Below are positions 8,294 to 16,850 of a stretch of 51,286 nucleotides of DNA, piece by piece; the first letter of the stretch is position 1; every line of letters begins with the position of its first letter. This stretch comes from an uncultured Verrucomicrobia subdivision 3 bacterium (GTDB lineage Bacteria > Verrucomicrobiota > Verrucomicrobiia > Limisphaerales > DASXHY01), in assembly GCA_937890005.1 (NCBI GenBank), contig CALBZA010000067.1, forward strand, positions 1-51,286. The letters run 5' to 3'. The notes beneath the pieces are model-generated. The model was not told the origin of the DNA and did no database searches. It saw only the letters and a program-made list of their open reading frames with translations. The position numbers and the translations under genes are program-made.

Positions 8294-8321
8294 TTGACAC
8301 TGCCGTTTCGGTCCATAGTCT
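8294..8321 (+). promoter_or_regulatory. Probable sigma-70 promoter of the ilvB leader
   Basis: TTGACA (8294-8299) is a perfect -35 box. TAGTCT (8316-8321) at 16-bp spacing is a moderate -10 box. Transcription would begin near 8328, almost at the leader-peptide ATG (8330), so the leader might be translated nearly leaderless. Only the -35 match is strong. Confidence 0.5.
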
Positions 8322-8329
8322 TTAAGGCA

Positions 8330-8413
8330 ATGTTCGGCAATATCCGACAAGTCAACCTGAACCTGGTGGTCGTAGTAGTAAACCGCGACGCCGGCGGGTC
8401 TTGTCGTATGTAA
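8330..8413 (+). CDS. ilvB leader peptide (attenuator peptide)
   Basis: This 27-codon open frame begins MFGNIRQVNLNL, continues with five consecutive Val codons (8366-8380, GTG GTC GTA GTA GTA) and ends NRDAGGSCRM. It also contains one Ile and two Leu codons. It lies between a good -35 box and a rho-independent terminator, 84 bp before the acetolactate synthase start. This is the arrangement of the branched-chain attenuation leaders (ilvBN, ilvGMEDA) of enterobacteria. The peptide itself needs no function: ribosome stalling at Val codons when Val-tRNA is scarce would set the fold of the downstream RNA. The product was too short for usual gene callers. Confidence 0.85.
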   Translation: MFGNIRQVNLNLVVVVVNRDAGGSCRM

Positions 8414-8429
8414 GACGATTTTCGACAAA

Positions 8430-8461
8430 AACCCACGGCTGGAAACGGTCGTGGGTTTTTT
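8430..8461 (+). terminator. Attenuator terminator before ilvB
   Basis: AACCCACGGCTG (8430-8441), loop GAAA, and CGGTCGTGGGTT (8446-8457) form a 12-bp stem closed by a GNRA loop, followed by a run of T. Competing pairings are visible. CGACAAG (8345-8351) pairs with CTTGTCG (8400-8406). Alternatively TTGTCG (8401-8406) pairs with CGACAA (8423-8428), and GGG (8396-8398) with CCC (8432-8434), which breaks the terminator stem. A ribosome stalled on the Val codons would leave the second pairing free (read-through). A ribosome at the stop codon would cover it (termination). Confidence 0.85.
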
Positions 8462-8496
8462 GTTACCTGCGCCGCACGGCCACAATTGAAAGAAAC

Positions 8497-10410
8497 ATGA
8501 GCAAGACATCTGACACCGGTAAAAAATCCGCCGCGAAAGCGCAGCGGGCGACGAAGACTTCCACACGACAACGCGCCGAAGTCGGCCCGTTGATGTTTGG
8601 TCGAGATATTCTCGTTGAAGCGCTGGAGCGCGCCGGTGTCGAAGTGATTTTTGCCTATCCCGGCGGAGCGAGCATGGAAATTCACCAGTCGCTTACGAAA
8701 TCCAGAATTCGCACGATTCTCCCGCGTCATGAGCAGGGCGGCAGTTTCGCCGCAGAAGGCTACGCCCGCGCCACCGGCAAGGCCGGCGTTTGCATGGGCA
8801 CCAGCGGCCCCGGTGCGACGAACCTCGTCACCGCCATTGCGGACGCCTTCATGGATTCCTGCCCGCTCGTCGCGATCACCGGCCAGGTGAACCAGAACAT
8901 GATTGGCCGCGGCGCATTCCAGGAGACCGACATCATCGGCGTGACGCTTCCGATCGTGAAGCACTCCTATCTGGTCACCGACATTAACGACATCCCGCGC
9001 ATCGTTGCGGAGGCGTTTTACATCGCTGAATCCGGCCGTCCGGGTCCCGTGGTGATCGATATTCCAAAGAATGTGCAGCAGGCCAAAACCCAGCCGGTCT
9101 GGCCGACGCTTGATGAGATCAAAAGAAGTCTTCGGGGTTACACCCAGCCGGAACTTCGCGCAGACGAACTGGCGTTGAACGAGATCATTGGACTCATCGA
9201 AAAAGCCGAGCGCCCGGTTCTCTATTGCGGTGGCGGCATCATCACCAGCGGCGCAGCGGCCGAACTCAAGAAGTTCGCCGAAGCGACCAACATTCCGGTG
9301 ACCACCACGCTCATGGGCATTGGCGGTTTCCCGGAAACACATCCGCTTTCCCTCCGCTGGCTCGGCATGCACGGCGCCGCCTTCGCCAACTGGGCGGTGA
9401 ACGGCGAATACAAGCAGCGCACCAACGTCAATGACCCGATGGTGAAGCTCAAAGATGGCGCGGACCTGTTGCTCGCGTTCGGTGTGCGTTTCGACGACCG
9501 CGTCACCGGCAAGTTCGAAGAATTCTGCAAACACGGCACGATCGTTCATGTGGACATCGACGCCTCCGAGTTGAACAAGAATCGCAAGGCGCACCTGCCG
9601 GTGGTGGGCGACATCAAGGACGCGCTCAAGCGTTTGAACGCCATGATCGCCAAGCGTCCGCTCAACAAGAAGCGCACCGCATGGCTCGAACAGATCGAGG
9701 AGTGGAAGAAGAAAGCACCGTTCTCGTATCACGTCACCACCGAGATCGCCAACAGCGACCACATGAAGGACCACATGAAAGGTCAGGAAGACCAGGTGAT
9801 CCTTCAGCAGATGGTCATTGAGACCCTCTATGAATTGACCAAGGGCGACGCCATCATCACGACCGGCGTGGGCCAGCATCAGATGTGGGCCGGCCAATGG
9901 TACAAATACAGCCGGCCGCGTCAGTTCATCACCAGCGGCGGTCTTGGTTCGATGGGCTATGGCTACCCGGCCGCGCTCGGAGCCAAGGTTGCCTGCCCGG
10001 ACAAACAGGTGATCGACATCGACGGCGACGGTTCGTTCCTCATGAACATTCAGGAACTCGCCACCGCGCACGTGGAAAAAATCGGGGCGAAGGCGATCAT
10101 TCTGAACAACCAGCATCTCGGCATGGTGGTGCAGTGGGAAGACAAGTTCTATCAGGGCAACCGCGGTCACACGTATCTCGGCAACCCGGACGATCGCGCG
10201 CAGGTTTATCCGGATTACGTCCGCGTCTGCAACAGCTTCAACGTGCCTTGCGAACGCGTGATGTACAAGCGCGACCTCAAGGCGGCGATCCAGCGCCTGC
10301 TCGATGCCGAAGGACCTTACGTCCTCGACGTGATCACGCCGTACACCTCGCATGTGCTGCCGTTCATCCCCGCGGGCCGCACCGTGGCGGACATGATCTG
10401 GAAGGACTGA
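8497..10410 (+). CDS. ilvB: Acetolactate synthase, large (catalytic) subunit
   Basis: This 637-residue thiamine-diphosphate enzyme condenses two pyruvates to acetolactate, or pyruvate and 2-oxobutyrate, the first common step of Val, Leu and Ile synthesis. Visible are the catalytic Glu79 in RHEQGG, the GTSGPGATNL loop, the FAD-binding middle domain (FGVRFDDRVTGK), and the ThDP motif from GDG (510-512) to NNQHLGMVVQWE. It is about 70 residues longer than E. coli IlvB, mainly at the lysine-rich N-terminus and around 410-440. ATG 8497 is preferred over an upstream TTG frame that would run through the attenuator. No small subunit gene (ilvN) lies next to it. It is controlled by the leader upstream. 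Confidence 0.95.
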   Translation: MSKTSDTGKKSAAKAQRATKTSTRQRAEVGPLMFGRDILVEALERAGVEVIFAYPGGASMEIHQSLTKSRIRTILPRHEQGGSFAAEGYARATGKAGVCMGTSGPGATNLVTAIADAFMDSCPLVAITGQVNQNMIGRGAFQETDIIGVTLPIVKHSYLVTDINDIPRIVAEAFYIAESGRPGPVVIDIPKNVQQAKTQPVWPTLDEIKRSLRGYTQPELRADELALNEIIGLIEKAERPVLYCGGGIITSGAAAELKKFAEATNIPVTTTLMGIGGFPETHPLSLRWLGMHGAAFANWAVNGEYKQRTNVNDPMVKLKDGADLLLAFGVRFDDRVTGKFEEFCKHGTIVHVDIDASELNKNRKAHLPVVGDIKDALKRLNAMIAKRPLNKKRTAWLEQIEEWKKKAPFSYHVTTEIANSDHMKDHMKGQEDQVILQQMVIETLYELTKGDAIITTGVGQHQMWAGQWYKYSRPRQFITSGGLGSMGYGYPAALGAKVACPDKQVIDIDGDGSFLMNIQELATAHVEKIGAKAIILNNQHLGMVVQWEDKFYQGNRGHTYLGNPDDRAQVYPDYVRVCNSFNVPCERVMYKRDLKAAIQRLLDAEGPYVLDVITPYTSHVLPFIPAGRTVADMIWKD

Positions 10411-10428
10411 TCAGTCTTTAAATCGAAG

Positions 10429-10463
10429 CGGAGGCGGCAGAAATTCTGTCGCCTCCGTTTTTG
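10429..10463 (+). terminator. Rho-independent terminator after ilvB
   Basis: CGGAGGCGGCAG (10429-10440), loop AAATT, and CTGTCGCCTCCG (10446-10457) form a 12-bp stem followed by TTTTTGTT. It sits between the convergent ends of ilvB and the cytochrome gene. Confidence 0.85.
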
Positions 10464-12824
10464 TTATGGTGAGGAAATCCGTTGCAGCAGTTCCGCTGCG
10501 TCCGAATGCCGCGGATCAATCTGCAACGCCCGACGTGCTGATTGCCGGGCTTCCTCGATCCGTCCCAATCGCGTGTAAATGATGGCGATGGCGTAGGGAA
10601 TTTGAGGGTCGTGCGGACTGATCGTTTCGGCTCGAATCAAGGTTTCCAGTGCGCCGTTTAAATCGCCTGCTCCGAGACGCGCGAGGCCGAGATTGAACGC
10701 GGCGCGGGGATGAACTGGATTCAATCGCACCGCATTTTCCAGTTCTTCGAGGCATTTCTTCGAGTCGCCAGCTTCGTTCCACGCAAGGGCCAGTTTGTAT
10801 CGAAATTCCGCTTCATCCGGAGCGAGCCGAACCGCCTCCTGCATTTCCTTCAATGCTTCCTGATGTTGCCCGGTCTGGCTGAGAACAATCGCAAGCTCAT
10901 GCCGGATGGCTGGAGAATAGCCGTCCCAATTTCTGGCCGTCTGAAAGTGTTGCAACGCATTGGTCAAATCACCTCGTGCGAGAGCGAAATGTCCGAGCTG
11001 CATCTGGCCGGCCGGTTGATCTGCATTGTGATGCAGCATGTGGAGAAAGTCTTTTGCCGCACGCGAGTTGAGATCGAGCGAGCCGGACAGTGCCTGAGCG
11101 GCCACGACACGAACGTTGCGGAAGGGATCCTCAAGACGTTCGGAAATCGCCGAACGAACGTCAGCAGGCATTGATTCCCCCAAAGCGGCCAAGGTTTGAA
11201 TGGCGCTCTGTCGCGCAAGTGCGTTCGTGTCGCTGATTTGATTCACAAGCGCCTTGCGAACCGGTGCGCTGTCGATCCAGCGTTCGAGCAACCGCGCCGC
11301 CGAAGCGCGCCAGTAAGGTTGCTCATCCGATTGCATGATTCTCGATACATCTTCCGCGACAACAGCATCTCCGTTTCGAGCGCGGGCGAAGAGACGTGCG
11401 CGTTCGCGGCTCGGGCGATTCATCTTTTCTCCGTACCATTCCTCGACGTGTTTCATTGCCCAATCCACGTCCTTGTCCTGATGACAGCGATTGCAGGCAT
11501 TTGGAATCCCGAATTCCTTGGTCAGCAGCGGGTCGGGAATGGTGAAGCCGTGGTCGTGTCGCCGATGCCGTCGCATGTAAACCGTCTGCGGCATGTGACA
11601 GTTCACGCATTCGCCACCGGTTTCCTTCACCTCGGATGGATTGTAAGTCGAGAGATCGAAGCTTTGCATGACGCCGTTCGTATCGAAGCCGAACACCTTG
11701 TGACGGCTGTGCGTAACCGGGTTGATGACCGGCGCATTGGTCTGACCCGGACCGTGACAACTCAGGCACATCATGTTTCCCGGAAGCCGGACTTTTGCGC
11801 TGTGGAAATCATGACAGTCCACACAACGCACGCCCTTGTGATTCATCCGGCTGCCAAGGAATGCCGACACTTCGAAATTTTCATCACGCACCTGGCCGTC
11901 GGGATAGAAAGTGTCGGTGTTGTCCACGGTGGCAAGCAGATGATGATCGAAGAAACTGTCGCCCGGTTTCGGATCGCCGGTGATTTCGATTCGCCGTGAG
12001 TGGCATGCGGCGCAGGTGTCAAACATTTGTTCGCGCGAAAGTTTTTTAATGGTGGGATCAGCCAGACCTTTGCCTTTGTTCGCATGTTGCCAGTCGTTGT
12101 GTGCTTTCATTGGACCGTGGCACGATTCGCAGCCGACGCCGCGCTCGACCATGACCGTGTGATAAACATCGTTGGCGGCATCGTAATTTTTCCGAAGCCG
12201 CGTGTTGTGGCAGGTGGCGCACATGGAATTCCAGTTCATGCCGCGCCCGGTCCAGTGACCCCATTCGCCCGGACGCCGATCCTCCGGCGCAAACACGTGG
12301 AACCATTTGTTTGAATGCGGATCGAAGGCCGCTTCCGTCGCCTGCCATCGTCCGCGGGGGAAAGGGATCAGCATCTGGCGCAAAGGACTTTCGCCAATGA
12401 TCCGTTCAACTTGAAAGAGTTGCTGGGTTTGGTTCAGTCCGGTGGCGAGCAGTTGATGCTGTCCGTTCGCTTTGCGGAACGATGTTTTTTGCGAGCCGTG
12501 TTCCAGTGTCGATCCTGGCTCGAAGGCAGCGTCGTCCAACGATGCGTCCACGAGTCTTTCGGCGTGGGCATGATGTGATTTCGTCCAGGCATTGTAGGCG
12601 TCTGGATGACATTCGCGGCAGCTGGCTGCACCGGCGTAGGTTGCATAAACCGTCGTCTGATCTTCCATCACGCCGACGAAGCTCGGCTTAATTTTCTGAC
12701 GCGAAGCGGGTTTTGTTTTCAAAAGCGGCGGAAGGAAAATGCTGGCAGCTGCGACGACGGGCAGCAAAGGAATGAGCCAACGGAGCTTTCGGGTCGCAGC
12801 TTTTTCGACGGGGCGCTCAGGCAC
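10464..12824 (-). CDS. Octaheme c-type cytochrome with HEAT and TPR repeats
   Basis: This roughly 786-residue protein has an N-terminal signal anchor (about 15-37) and then eight CxxCH haem sites: CRECH, CATCH, CESCH, CAACH, CVDCH, CLSCH, CVNCH and CNRCH, all within the first 430 residues. The haem domain resembles the cytochrome c-554 / multihaem family. It is followed by HEAT-like helices (about 490-580, NALARQSAIQTLAALGE) and at least four TPRs to the C-terminus. It should be periplasmic and handle electron transfer, with TPRs binding a partner. The partner and electron acceptor are not encoded nearby. GTG 12824 is chosen as start because the longer TTG frame adds a poor signal; this is uncertain. 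Confidence 0.85.
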   Translation of the reverse strand: MPERPVEKAATRKLRWLIPLLPVVAAASIFLPPLLKTKPASRQKIKPSFVGVMEDQTTVYATYAGAASCRECHPDAYNAWTKSHHAHAERLVDASLDDAAFEPGSTLEHGSQKTSFRKANGQHQLLATGLNQTQQLFQVERIIGESPLRQMLIPFPRGRWQATEAAFDPHSNKWFHVFAPEDRRPGEWGHWTGRGMNWNSMCATCHNTRLRKNYDAANDVYHTVMVERGVGCESCHGPMKAHNDWQHANKGKGLADPTIKKLSREQMFDTCAACHSRRIEITGDPKPGDSFFDHHLLATVDNTDTFYPDGQVRDENFEVSAFLGSRMNHKGVRCVDCHDFHSAKVRLPGNMMCLSCHGPGQTNAPVINPVTHSRHKVFGFDTNGVMQSFDLSTYNPSEVKETGGECVNCHMPQTVYMRRHRRHDHGFTIPDPLLTKEFGIPNACNRCHQDKDVDWAMKHVEEWYGEKMNRPSRERARLFARARNGDAVVAEDVSRIMQSDEQPYWRASAARLLERWIDSAPVRKALVNQISDTNALARQSAIQTLAALGESMPADVRSAISERLEDPFRNVRVVAAQALSGSLDLNSRAAKDFLHMLHHNADQPAGQMQLGHFALARGDLTNALQHFQTARNWDGYSPAIRHELAIVLSQTGQHQEALKEMQEAVRLAPDEAEFRYKLALAWNEAGDSKKCLEELENAVRLNPVHPRAAFNLGLARLGAGDLNGALETLIRAETISPHDPQIPYAIAIIYTRLGRIEEARQSARRALQIDPRHSDAAELLQRISSP

Positions 12825-13106
12825 GGCGTCACAGTATCGAAAGCTCCATTCTGCGCCAAGCAATCGAACTCCTCGTCCCGCGAACGTTCTTTAGTGCCAT
12901 CGTTTCCTGGCTCATGACTTTCTTCGCAACATGTTCTTTTCCTTTTAGTTAGAACTCGAACGGGTTGTCGGCAAGAGTCTGAAGCTCCACGAAACTTTCA
13001 AAAATTTTCCAAAAATGTTTGACAACTTCACAAAAAACTCAAAACTCCACTTAGTTGATAGAGATTTAGATGATTGCGGTTAAACAATGATTCAGCAGCG
13101 GTGACC
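12825..13106. promoter_or_regulatory. Divergent intergenic region, AT-rich
   Basis: This space separates the start of the cytochrome gene (minus) from the sulfur-assimilation group (plus). Positions 13000-13075 are markedly AT-rich compared with the surrounding DNA. TTTGACAAC (13018-13026) gives a perfect -35 hexamer, but I see no convincing -10 box at the right distance. An imperfect dyad around AAACTC...GAGATTT (13043-13068) could be an operator for a sulfur or Fe-S responsive regulator. That assignment is a guess. Confidence 0.3.
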
Positions 13107-13283
13107 ATGAAAACTCAGAACTCCCAACCCGTGGACGATCAGGCCGTCGATTGGCTGAAGACCGTGCGTCAATACGTCGAATCGCTCCGGTTCGGCATGG
13201 TGCAAATCACGGTTCATGAAGGCCGCCCGGTTCAGATCGAGCGGACCGAGCGTGTCCGGTTGGATAAACCCTCAAATCACTGA
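13107..13283 (+). CDS. YezD-like small protein (DUF2292)
   Basis: This 58-residue protein contains the DUF2292/YezD core: DWLKTVRQYVESLRFGMVQI followed by VHEGRPVQIERTERVRLD. Members often sit in sulfate-assimilation and cysteine-synthesis operons, but their molecular job is not known. Here it starts a group with an M14-type protein 4 bp later and cysK further on, matching that trend. ATG 13107 is chosen over an in-frame start at 13074 because the family begins just before the conserved helix. Confidence 0.75.
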   Translation: MKTQNSQPVDDQAVDWLKTVRQYVESLRFGMVQITVHEGRPVQIERTERVRLDKPSNH

Positions 13284-13287
13284 ATTT

Positions 13288-14133
13288 ATGGTCGCAAGTC
13301 ATCCTTCTCCAAAAATCCGGTCCGCCCGCGCGGCGGGTTCAATCAGCCGGGCCAGCGTCCGCCGGTCCATTGCCGATGCACTCGCTCCGCTGGAGGCGAT
13401 TGCCCGTCGGTCGGAAAATCTGATCGCACAACACTCCGAACCTTTTTCGCGCGATGGCGAAACCTATTTCCTGCCGCGTTACATGTTCGTCGGAAAAAAG
13501 GGCGGCGATACACCGATCCGGATCGGGCTGTTTGCGGGCATTCATGGCGACGAGCCGGAAGGAACGTTCGCGCTGGTTCAGTTCATTGAAGCGCTCGAAG
13601 CGCATCCGGAAGTGGCGGAAGGTTATTGCCTCTTCATTTATCCGATCTGCAATCCCACGGGGTTTGAAGATGACACCCGGCATTCGCGATCGGGAAAGGA
13701 TCTCAACCGGGAGTTCTGGCGCAATTCCCGCGAGCCGGAGGTGCAGTTGCTTCAGGCGGATCTCGTGTCGCGTTCGTTCCAGGGATTGATCGCGCTTCAT
13801 ACGGACGACACGGCGGATGGTTTTTACGGGATCGTTCGCGGGGCTACGCTCACGCAGCATCTCATCGAACCCGCTTTGCAGGCGGCGGAACGATTTCTTC
13901 CGCGCGACGAACGCGCGCGCATCGATGGATTTGCAGCGCAGAACGGTGTGATCCGGGATTGCTACGATGGTGTGTTGAGCGCGCCGCCGAAAGTTCATCC
14001 CAAACCGTTCGAGCTGATCCTGGAAACGGCGAAGCATCCGCCGGCATATCTCAAGCAATGCGCTTTCGTCCTGGCGTTGAAATCCATTCTCACGGAATAC
14101 CGCCAGTTCATCGCCTACGCCTCCAATATCTGA
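13288..14133 (+). CDS. M14-family zinc carboxypeptidase / deacylase-like protein
   Basis: This 281-residue cytoplasmic protein keeps the zinc-binding set of the M14 and succinylglutamate desuccinylase/aspartoacylase group: His86 and Glu89 in GIHGDEPEG, DLNREFW for substrate binding, and His171 in ALHTDD. A Glu near the C-terminus (ELILETAKHP) is a plausible general base. There is no signal peptide, so it is probably an intracellular amidase or deacylase rather than a digestive peptidase. It sits between the YezD-like gene and cysK, with gaps of 4 and 10 bp, so one operon is likely. A link to sulfur metabolism, for example trimming a cysteine conjugate, is speculation from context. Confidence 0.75.
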   Translation: MVASHPSPKIRSARAAGSISRASVRRSIADALAPLEAIARRSENLIAQHSEPFSRDGETYFLPRYMFVGKKGGDTPIRIGLFAGIHGDEPEGTFALVQFIEALEAHPEVAEGYCLFIYPICNPTGFEDDTRHSRSGKDLNREFWRNSREPEVQLLQADLVSRSFQGLIALHTDDTADGFYGIVRGATLTQHLIEPALQAAERFLPRDERARIDGFAAQNGVIRDCYDGVLSAPPKVHPKPFELILETAKHPPAYLKQCAFVLALKSILTEYRQFIAYASNI

Positions 14134-14143
14134 TTCAGACTTT

Positions 14144-15115
14144 ATGAGCAGAATCTACAACGACATCACTGAAACCATCGGAAACACACCTCTCGTTCGC
14201 CTGCGTCGCACAGCCGAAAAGCATGGAGCAGTCGGGGAAGTCCTCTTGAAGCTTGAATTCTTCAATCCGCTTTCGAGCGTCAAGGACCGCATTGGTCTGG
14301 CGATGATCCAGGACGCGCTCAACTCGGGCCGGATCAACACGAGCACTGTCATCATCGAGCCGACCAGCGGCAACACAGGCATCGCACTGGCATTCGTGGC
14401 CGCGTCGCTCGGTTTGCAGCTCATTCTCACCATGCCAGAAACAATGAGCACCGAGCGTCGCAAGTTGTTGAAGATTCTGGGTGCGAAGCTTGTGTTGACG
14501 GAAGGGGCCAAGGGAATGAAAGGCGCGATCGCGAAGGCGGAGGAACTGCATCAAAAGATCGCCAACAGCGTGATTCTCCAGCAGTTCTCCAATCCTTCGA
14601 ATCCGGAGATTCACCGGAAAACCACCGCGGAAGAAATCTGGCGCGACACGGATGGCAAAGTGGATTTTGTCGTCGCGGGCGTCGGCACGGGGGGAACCAT
14701 CACTGGGGTCGCGGAAGTGATCAAACAACGGAACGCCGCGTTCAAAGCGATTGCAGTCGAACCGGCAAAATCGCCGGTCATCTCAGGAGGGCAACCCGGA
14801 CCGCACAAGCTCCAGGGCATTGGCGCTGGATTCATTCCGGACAATCTCAACAAGGCTGTCATCGACGAAGTGATCACGGTGAACGAAGAGGATTCCGGCC
14901 CGGTGTCGAAGGAAGTGAACCGGCTCGATGGAATTCCTGTGGGCATTTCGAGCGGAGCGATCATCTGGGCCGCGTTGCAGGTGGCGAAACGTCCGGAAAA
15001 CCGCGGCAAGCGCATCGTGGCAATCGTGCCTTCCGCAGCAGAACGCTATTTGTCGTCGTGGCTGTTCGCTGACGTGAACGCCGAGAGCGACACAATCGAA
15101 CTGGCTGCAAGCTGA
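14144..15115 (+). CDS. cysK: Cysteine synthase (O-acetylserine sulfhydrylase)
   Basis: This 323-residue PLP enzyme makes cysteine from O-acetylserine and sulfide. The PLP lysine is Lys47 in SSVKDRIG. TSGNTG binds substrate, GTGGTITG binds the PLP phosphate and the SSGA segment is present near residue 270. IGNTPLVRL opens the protein, as usual in CysK. Length is normal. It ends the small sulfur operon that starts at 13107; the porin gene follows after 25 bp and could be read through. CysK versus CysM is decided mainly by overall likeness to CysK. Confidence 0.93.
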   Translation: MSRIYNDITETIGNTPLVRLRRTAEKHGAVGEVLLKLEFFNPLSSVKDRIGLAMIQDALNSGRINTSTVIIEPTSGNTGIALAFVAASLGLQLILTMPETMSTERRKLLKILGAKLVLTEGAKGMKGAIAKAEELHQKIANSVILQQFSNPSNPEIHRKTTAEEIWRDTDGKVDFVVAGVGTGGTITGVAEVIKQRNAAFKAIAVEPAKSPVISGGQPGPHKLQGIGAGFIPDNLNKAVIDEVITVNEEDSGPVSKEVNRLDGIPVGISSGAIIWAALQVAKRPENRGKRIVAIVPSAAERYLSSWLFADVNAESDTIELAAS

Positions 15116-15140
15116 CACGCGAACAGAACTTTCACCACTC

Positions 15141-16814
15141 ATGACTCATTCTCTCCAACGTTGGCTGGCGTCGGCGGTCATTGCCACGGCGGTTCTTTCG
15201 GCAAGTGGGCAAACCAATCCGGCATCCGGCCCGCAGGAATCCAGCGCGATTGCTTCCGCTCCGACGGATGCGCAATCGGCCGTCATCGAGAAGTTGCTGA
15301 ACCGGATCGAACAACTGGAGCAGAAGGAGGCGGAACGTGCGGCTGCCGTGGAGGCGGCGCGAAAAGCGCATGAACAGGATGTGGAAAAGTTCACCAGCCG
15401 GATTCGCGAACTGGAATCCAAGGTCACAGCCATCGAGTCGGCGCGCGTGCTGCCGGAGATTTCGATCCCGGCACAACCAGGGCCGACGGTCGAGGAACTC
15501 GATCAAAAACTTCGCGTCGCGGAACGCCGGGCCGAGCTGGCGGCTGAAGCTGCCGAAGCGAAGGCGAAGGCAAATCCGAGGCTGTCCATTGGACAGAACG
15601 GCGTTTCGTTCAGTTCCGCTGACACGAACTTTGTCTTCAAGCTTCGCGGCCTGGTGCAATTGGATGGACGCACCTTTTTCAATGACAATCGATATTCGTC
15701 AGGAAACGACTCGTTCCTGTTGCGCCGCGCCCGTCCGATCATCGAAGGAACGTTCTTCAGCGACTTCGACTTTCAGATCGTTCCTGAGTTCGGCGGTTCA
15801 TCGGTACAGCTCGTTGATGCGTTTCTGAATTACCGTCTTCGCCCGGAGCTGCAGTTCAAGGCCGGCAAGTTCAAGGGACCTGTTGGATTGGAACAGCTGC
15901 AATCGGATGCCACGCTGCCGTTCACTGAACGCTCGCTGGTGACGGATCTCGTTTCGACCCGCAACATCGGCATCCAGCTCTGGGGCGAGATTGCCGACGG
16001 AACACTCAGCTACGCCATCGGCGCCTTCAATCAGGCTGGCGATGGTCGTAATCCGAACAACAGCGATTTCAGCGACAACAAGGAAATCGCCGGAAGAATC
16101 TTCCTGCAACCGTTCAAGTCCAGCGAGCTTGCGGCTCTTCAGAAACTGGGTGTGGGCATTGGTGGAAGCTGGAGCTTGATTCGGTCGAACGCCACGGGCA
16201 TGCCATCGACAACCGGGGGATCACTTCCAGGTTATGCGACCGAAGCGCAGCAACAGTTCTTCACCTACAATCCGGTGATTGGAAACGTTGTGGCAAACGG
16301 GGATCACTGGCGGTTGTCACCGCAGCTGTCCTACCTGTTCGGGCCGTTCGGATTGATCGCAGAATACGCCATCTCGCATCAGGAAGTTCAGAACAGCGCG
16401 ACGGCGTTGCGTGCGAGCCTTGAGCATCATGCCTGGCAGGTCGGCGCGCAGTGGGTGCTCACCGGCGAACCCGCCTCCTTCAACGGCATTGTTCCGAATC
16501 GTCCGTTCAACTGGCGCACCGGCGGCTGGGGCGCGTGGCAGCTGGTGGCGCGTTACAGCAATCTCGACATCGACGACGCCTCGTTCGGTGGTTTCTCAGA
16601 TGCGAGCCTGTCGGCTTCCCAGGCGACTGCCTGGTCGGTCGGACTCAATTGGTGGCTCAACAAGAACGTCCGGGTGCTGACAAGCTTCACTCACACGAAA
16701 TTCGATGGCGGTGGAACTTTCAATCCGCTGGACATTCGCACGTTCAGCGCGCCGGCAACGGTGACGGCGCAGGATGAAAACGTTTTGTTCACCCGCATTC
16801 AGCTCGCTTTCTGA
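15141..16814 (+). CDS. Phosphate-selective porin O/P family protein
   Basis: This 557-residue outer-membrane porin has a signal peptide (about 1-24), a coiled-coil stretch (about 45-150, rich in Glu, Ala and Lys, such as EKLLNRIEQLEQKEAERAA) and a 16-strand-type beta-barrel (about 165-557) ending in RIQLAF, with the C-terminal Phe needed for barrel insertion. The segment GLVQLDGRTFFNDN followed by LRRARPIIEGTFFSDFDFQI is typical of OprP/OprO. Family members conduct phosphate or polyphosphate, but many homologues have other anions. The coiled coil may anchor the trimer to the cell wall. Two small genes follow, then a PstS-like protein gene. Confidence 0.85.
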   Translation: MTHSLQRWLASAVIATAVLSASGQTNPASGPQESSAIASAPTDAQSAVIEKLLNRIEQLEQKEAERAAAVEAARKAHEQDVEKFTSRIRELESKVTAIESARVLPEISIPAQPGPTVEELDQKLRVAERRAELAAEAAEAKAKANPRLSIGQNGVSFSSADTNFVFKLRGLVQLDGRTFFNDNRYSSGNDSFLLRRARPIIEGTFFSDFDFQIVPEFGGSSVQLVDAFLNYRLRPELQFKAGKFKGPVGLEQLQSDATLPFTERSLVTDLVSTRNIGIQLWGEIADGTLSYAIGAFNQAGDGRNPNNSDFSDNKEIAGRIFLQPFKSSELAALQKLGVGIGGSWSLIRSNATGMPSTTGGSLPGYATEAQQQFFTYNPVIGNVVANGDHWRLSPQLSYLFGPFGLIAEYAISHQEVQNSATALRASLEHHAWQVGAQWVLTGEPASFNGIVPNRPFNWRTGGWGAWQLVARYSNLDIDDASFGGFSDASLSASQATAWSVGLNWWLNKNVRVLTSFTHTKFDGGGTFNPLDIRTFSAPATVTAQDENVLFTRIQLAF

Positions 16815-16850
16815 ACCAATCACCATTGAACAACAACGAAAGGTAGCAAC

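Noticed and set aside
8401..8496. Upstream extension of ilvB to a TTG at 8401
   Set aside because: It would translate through the attenuator terminator; homologous proteins begin near ATG 8497.
8278..10353. A 691-codon minus-strand frame antisense to ilvB
   Set aside because: It is the complement of a conserved thiamine-diphosphate enzyme; the long open frame results from GC-rich codon usage, and the product (rich in His, Val and Arg) resembles no family.
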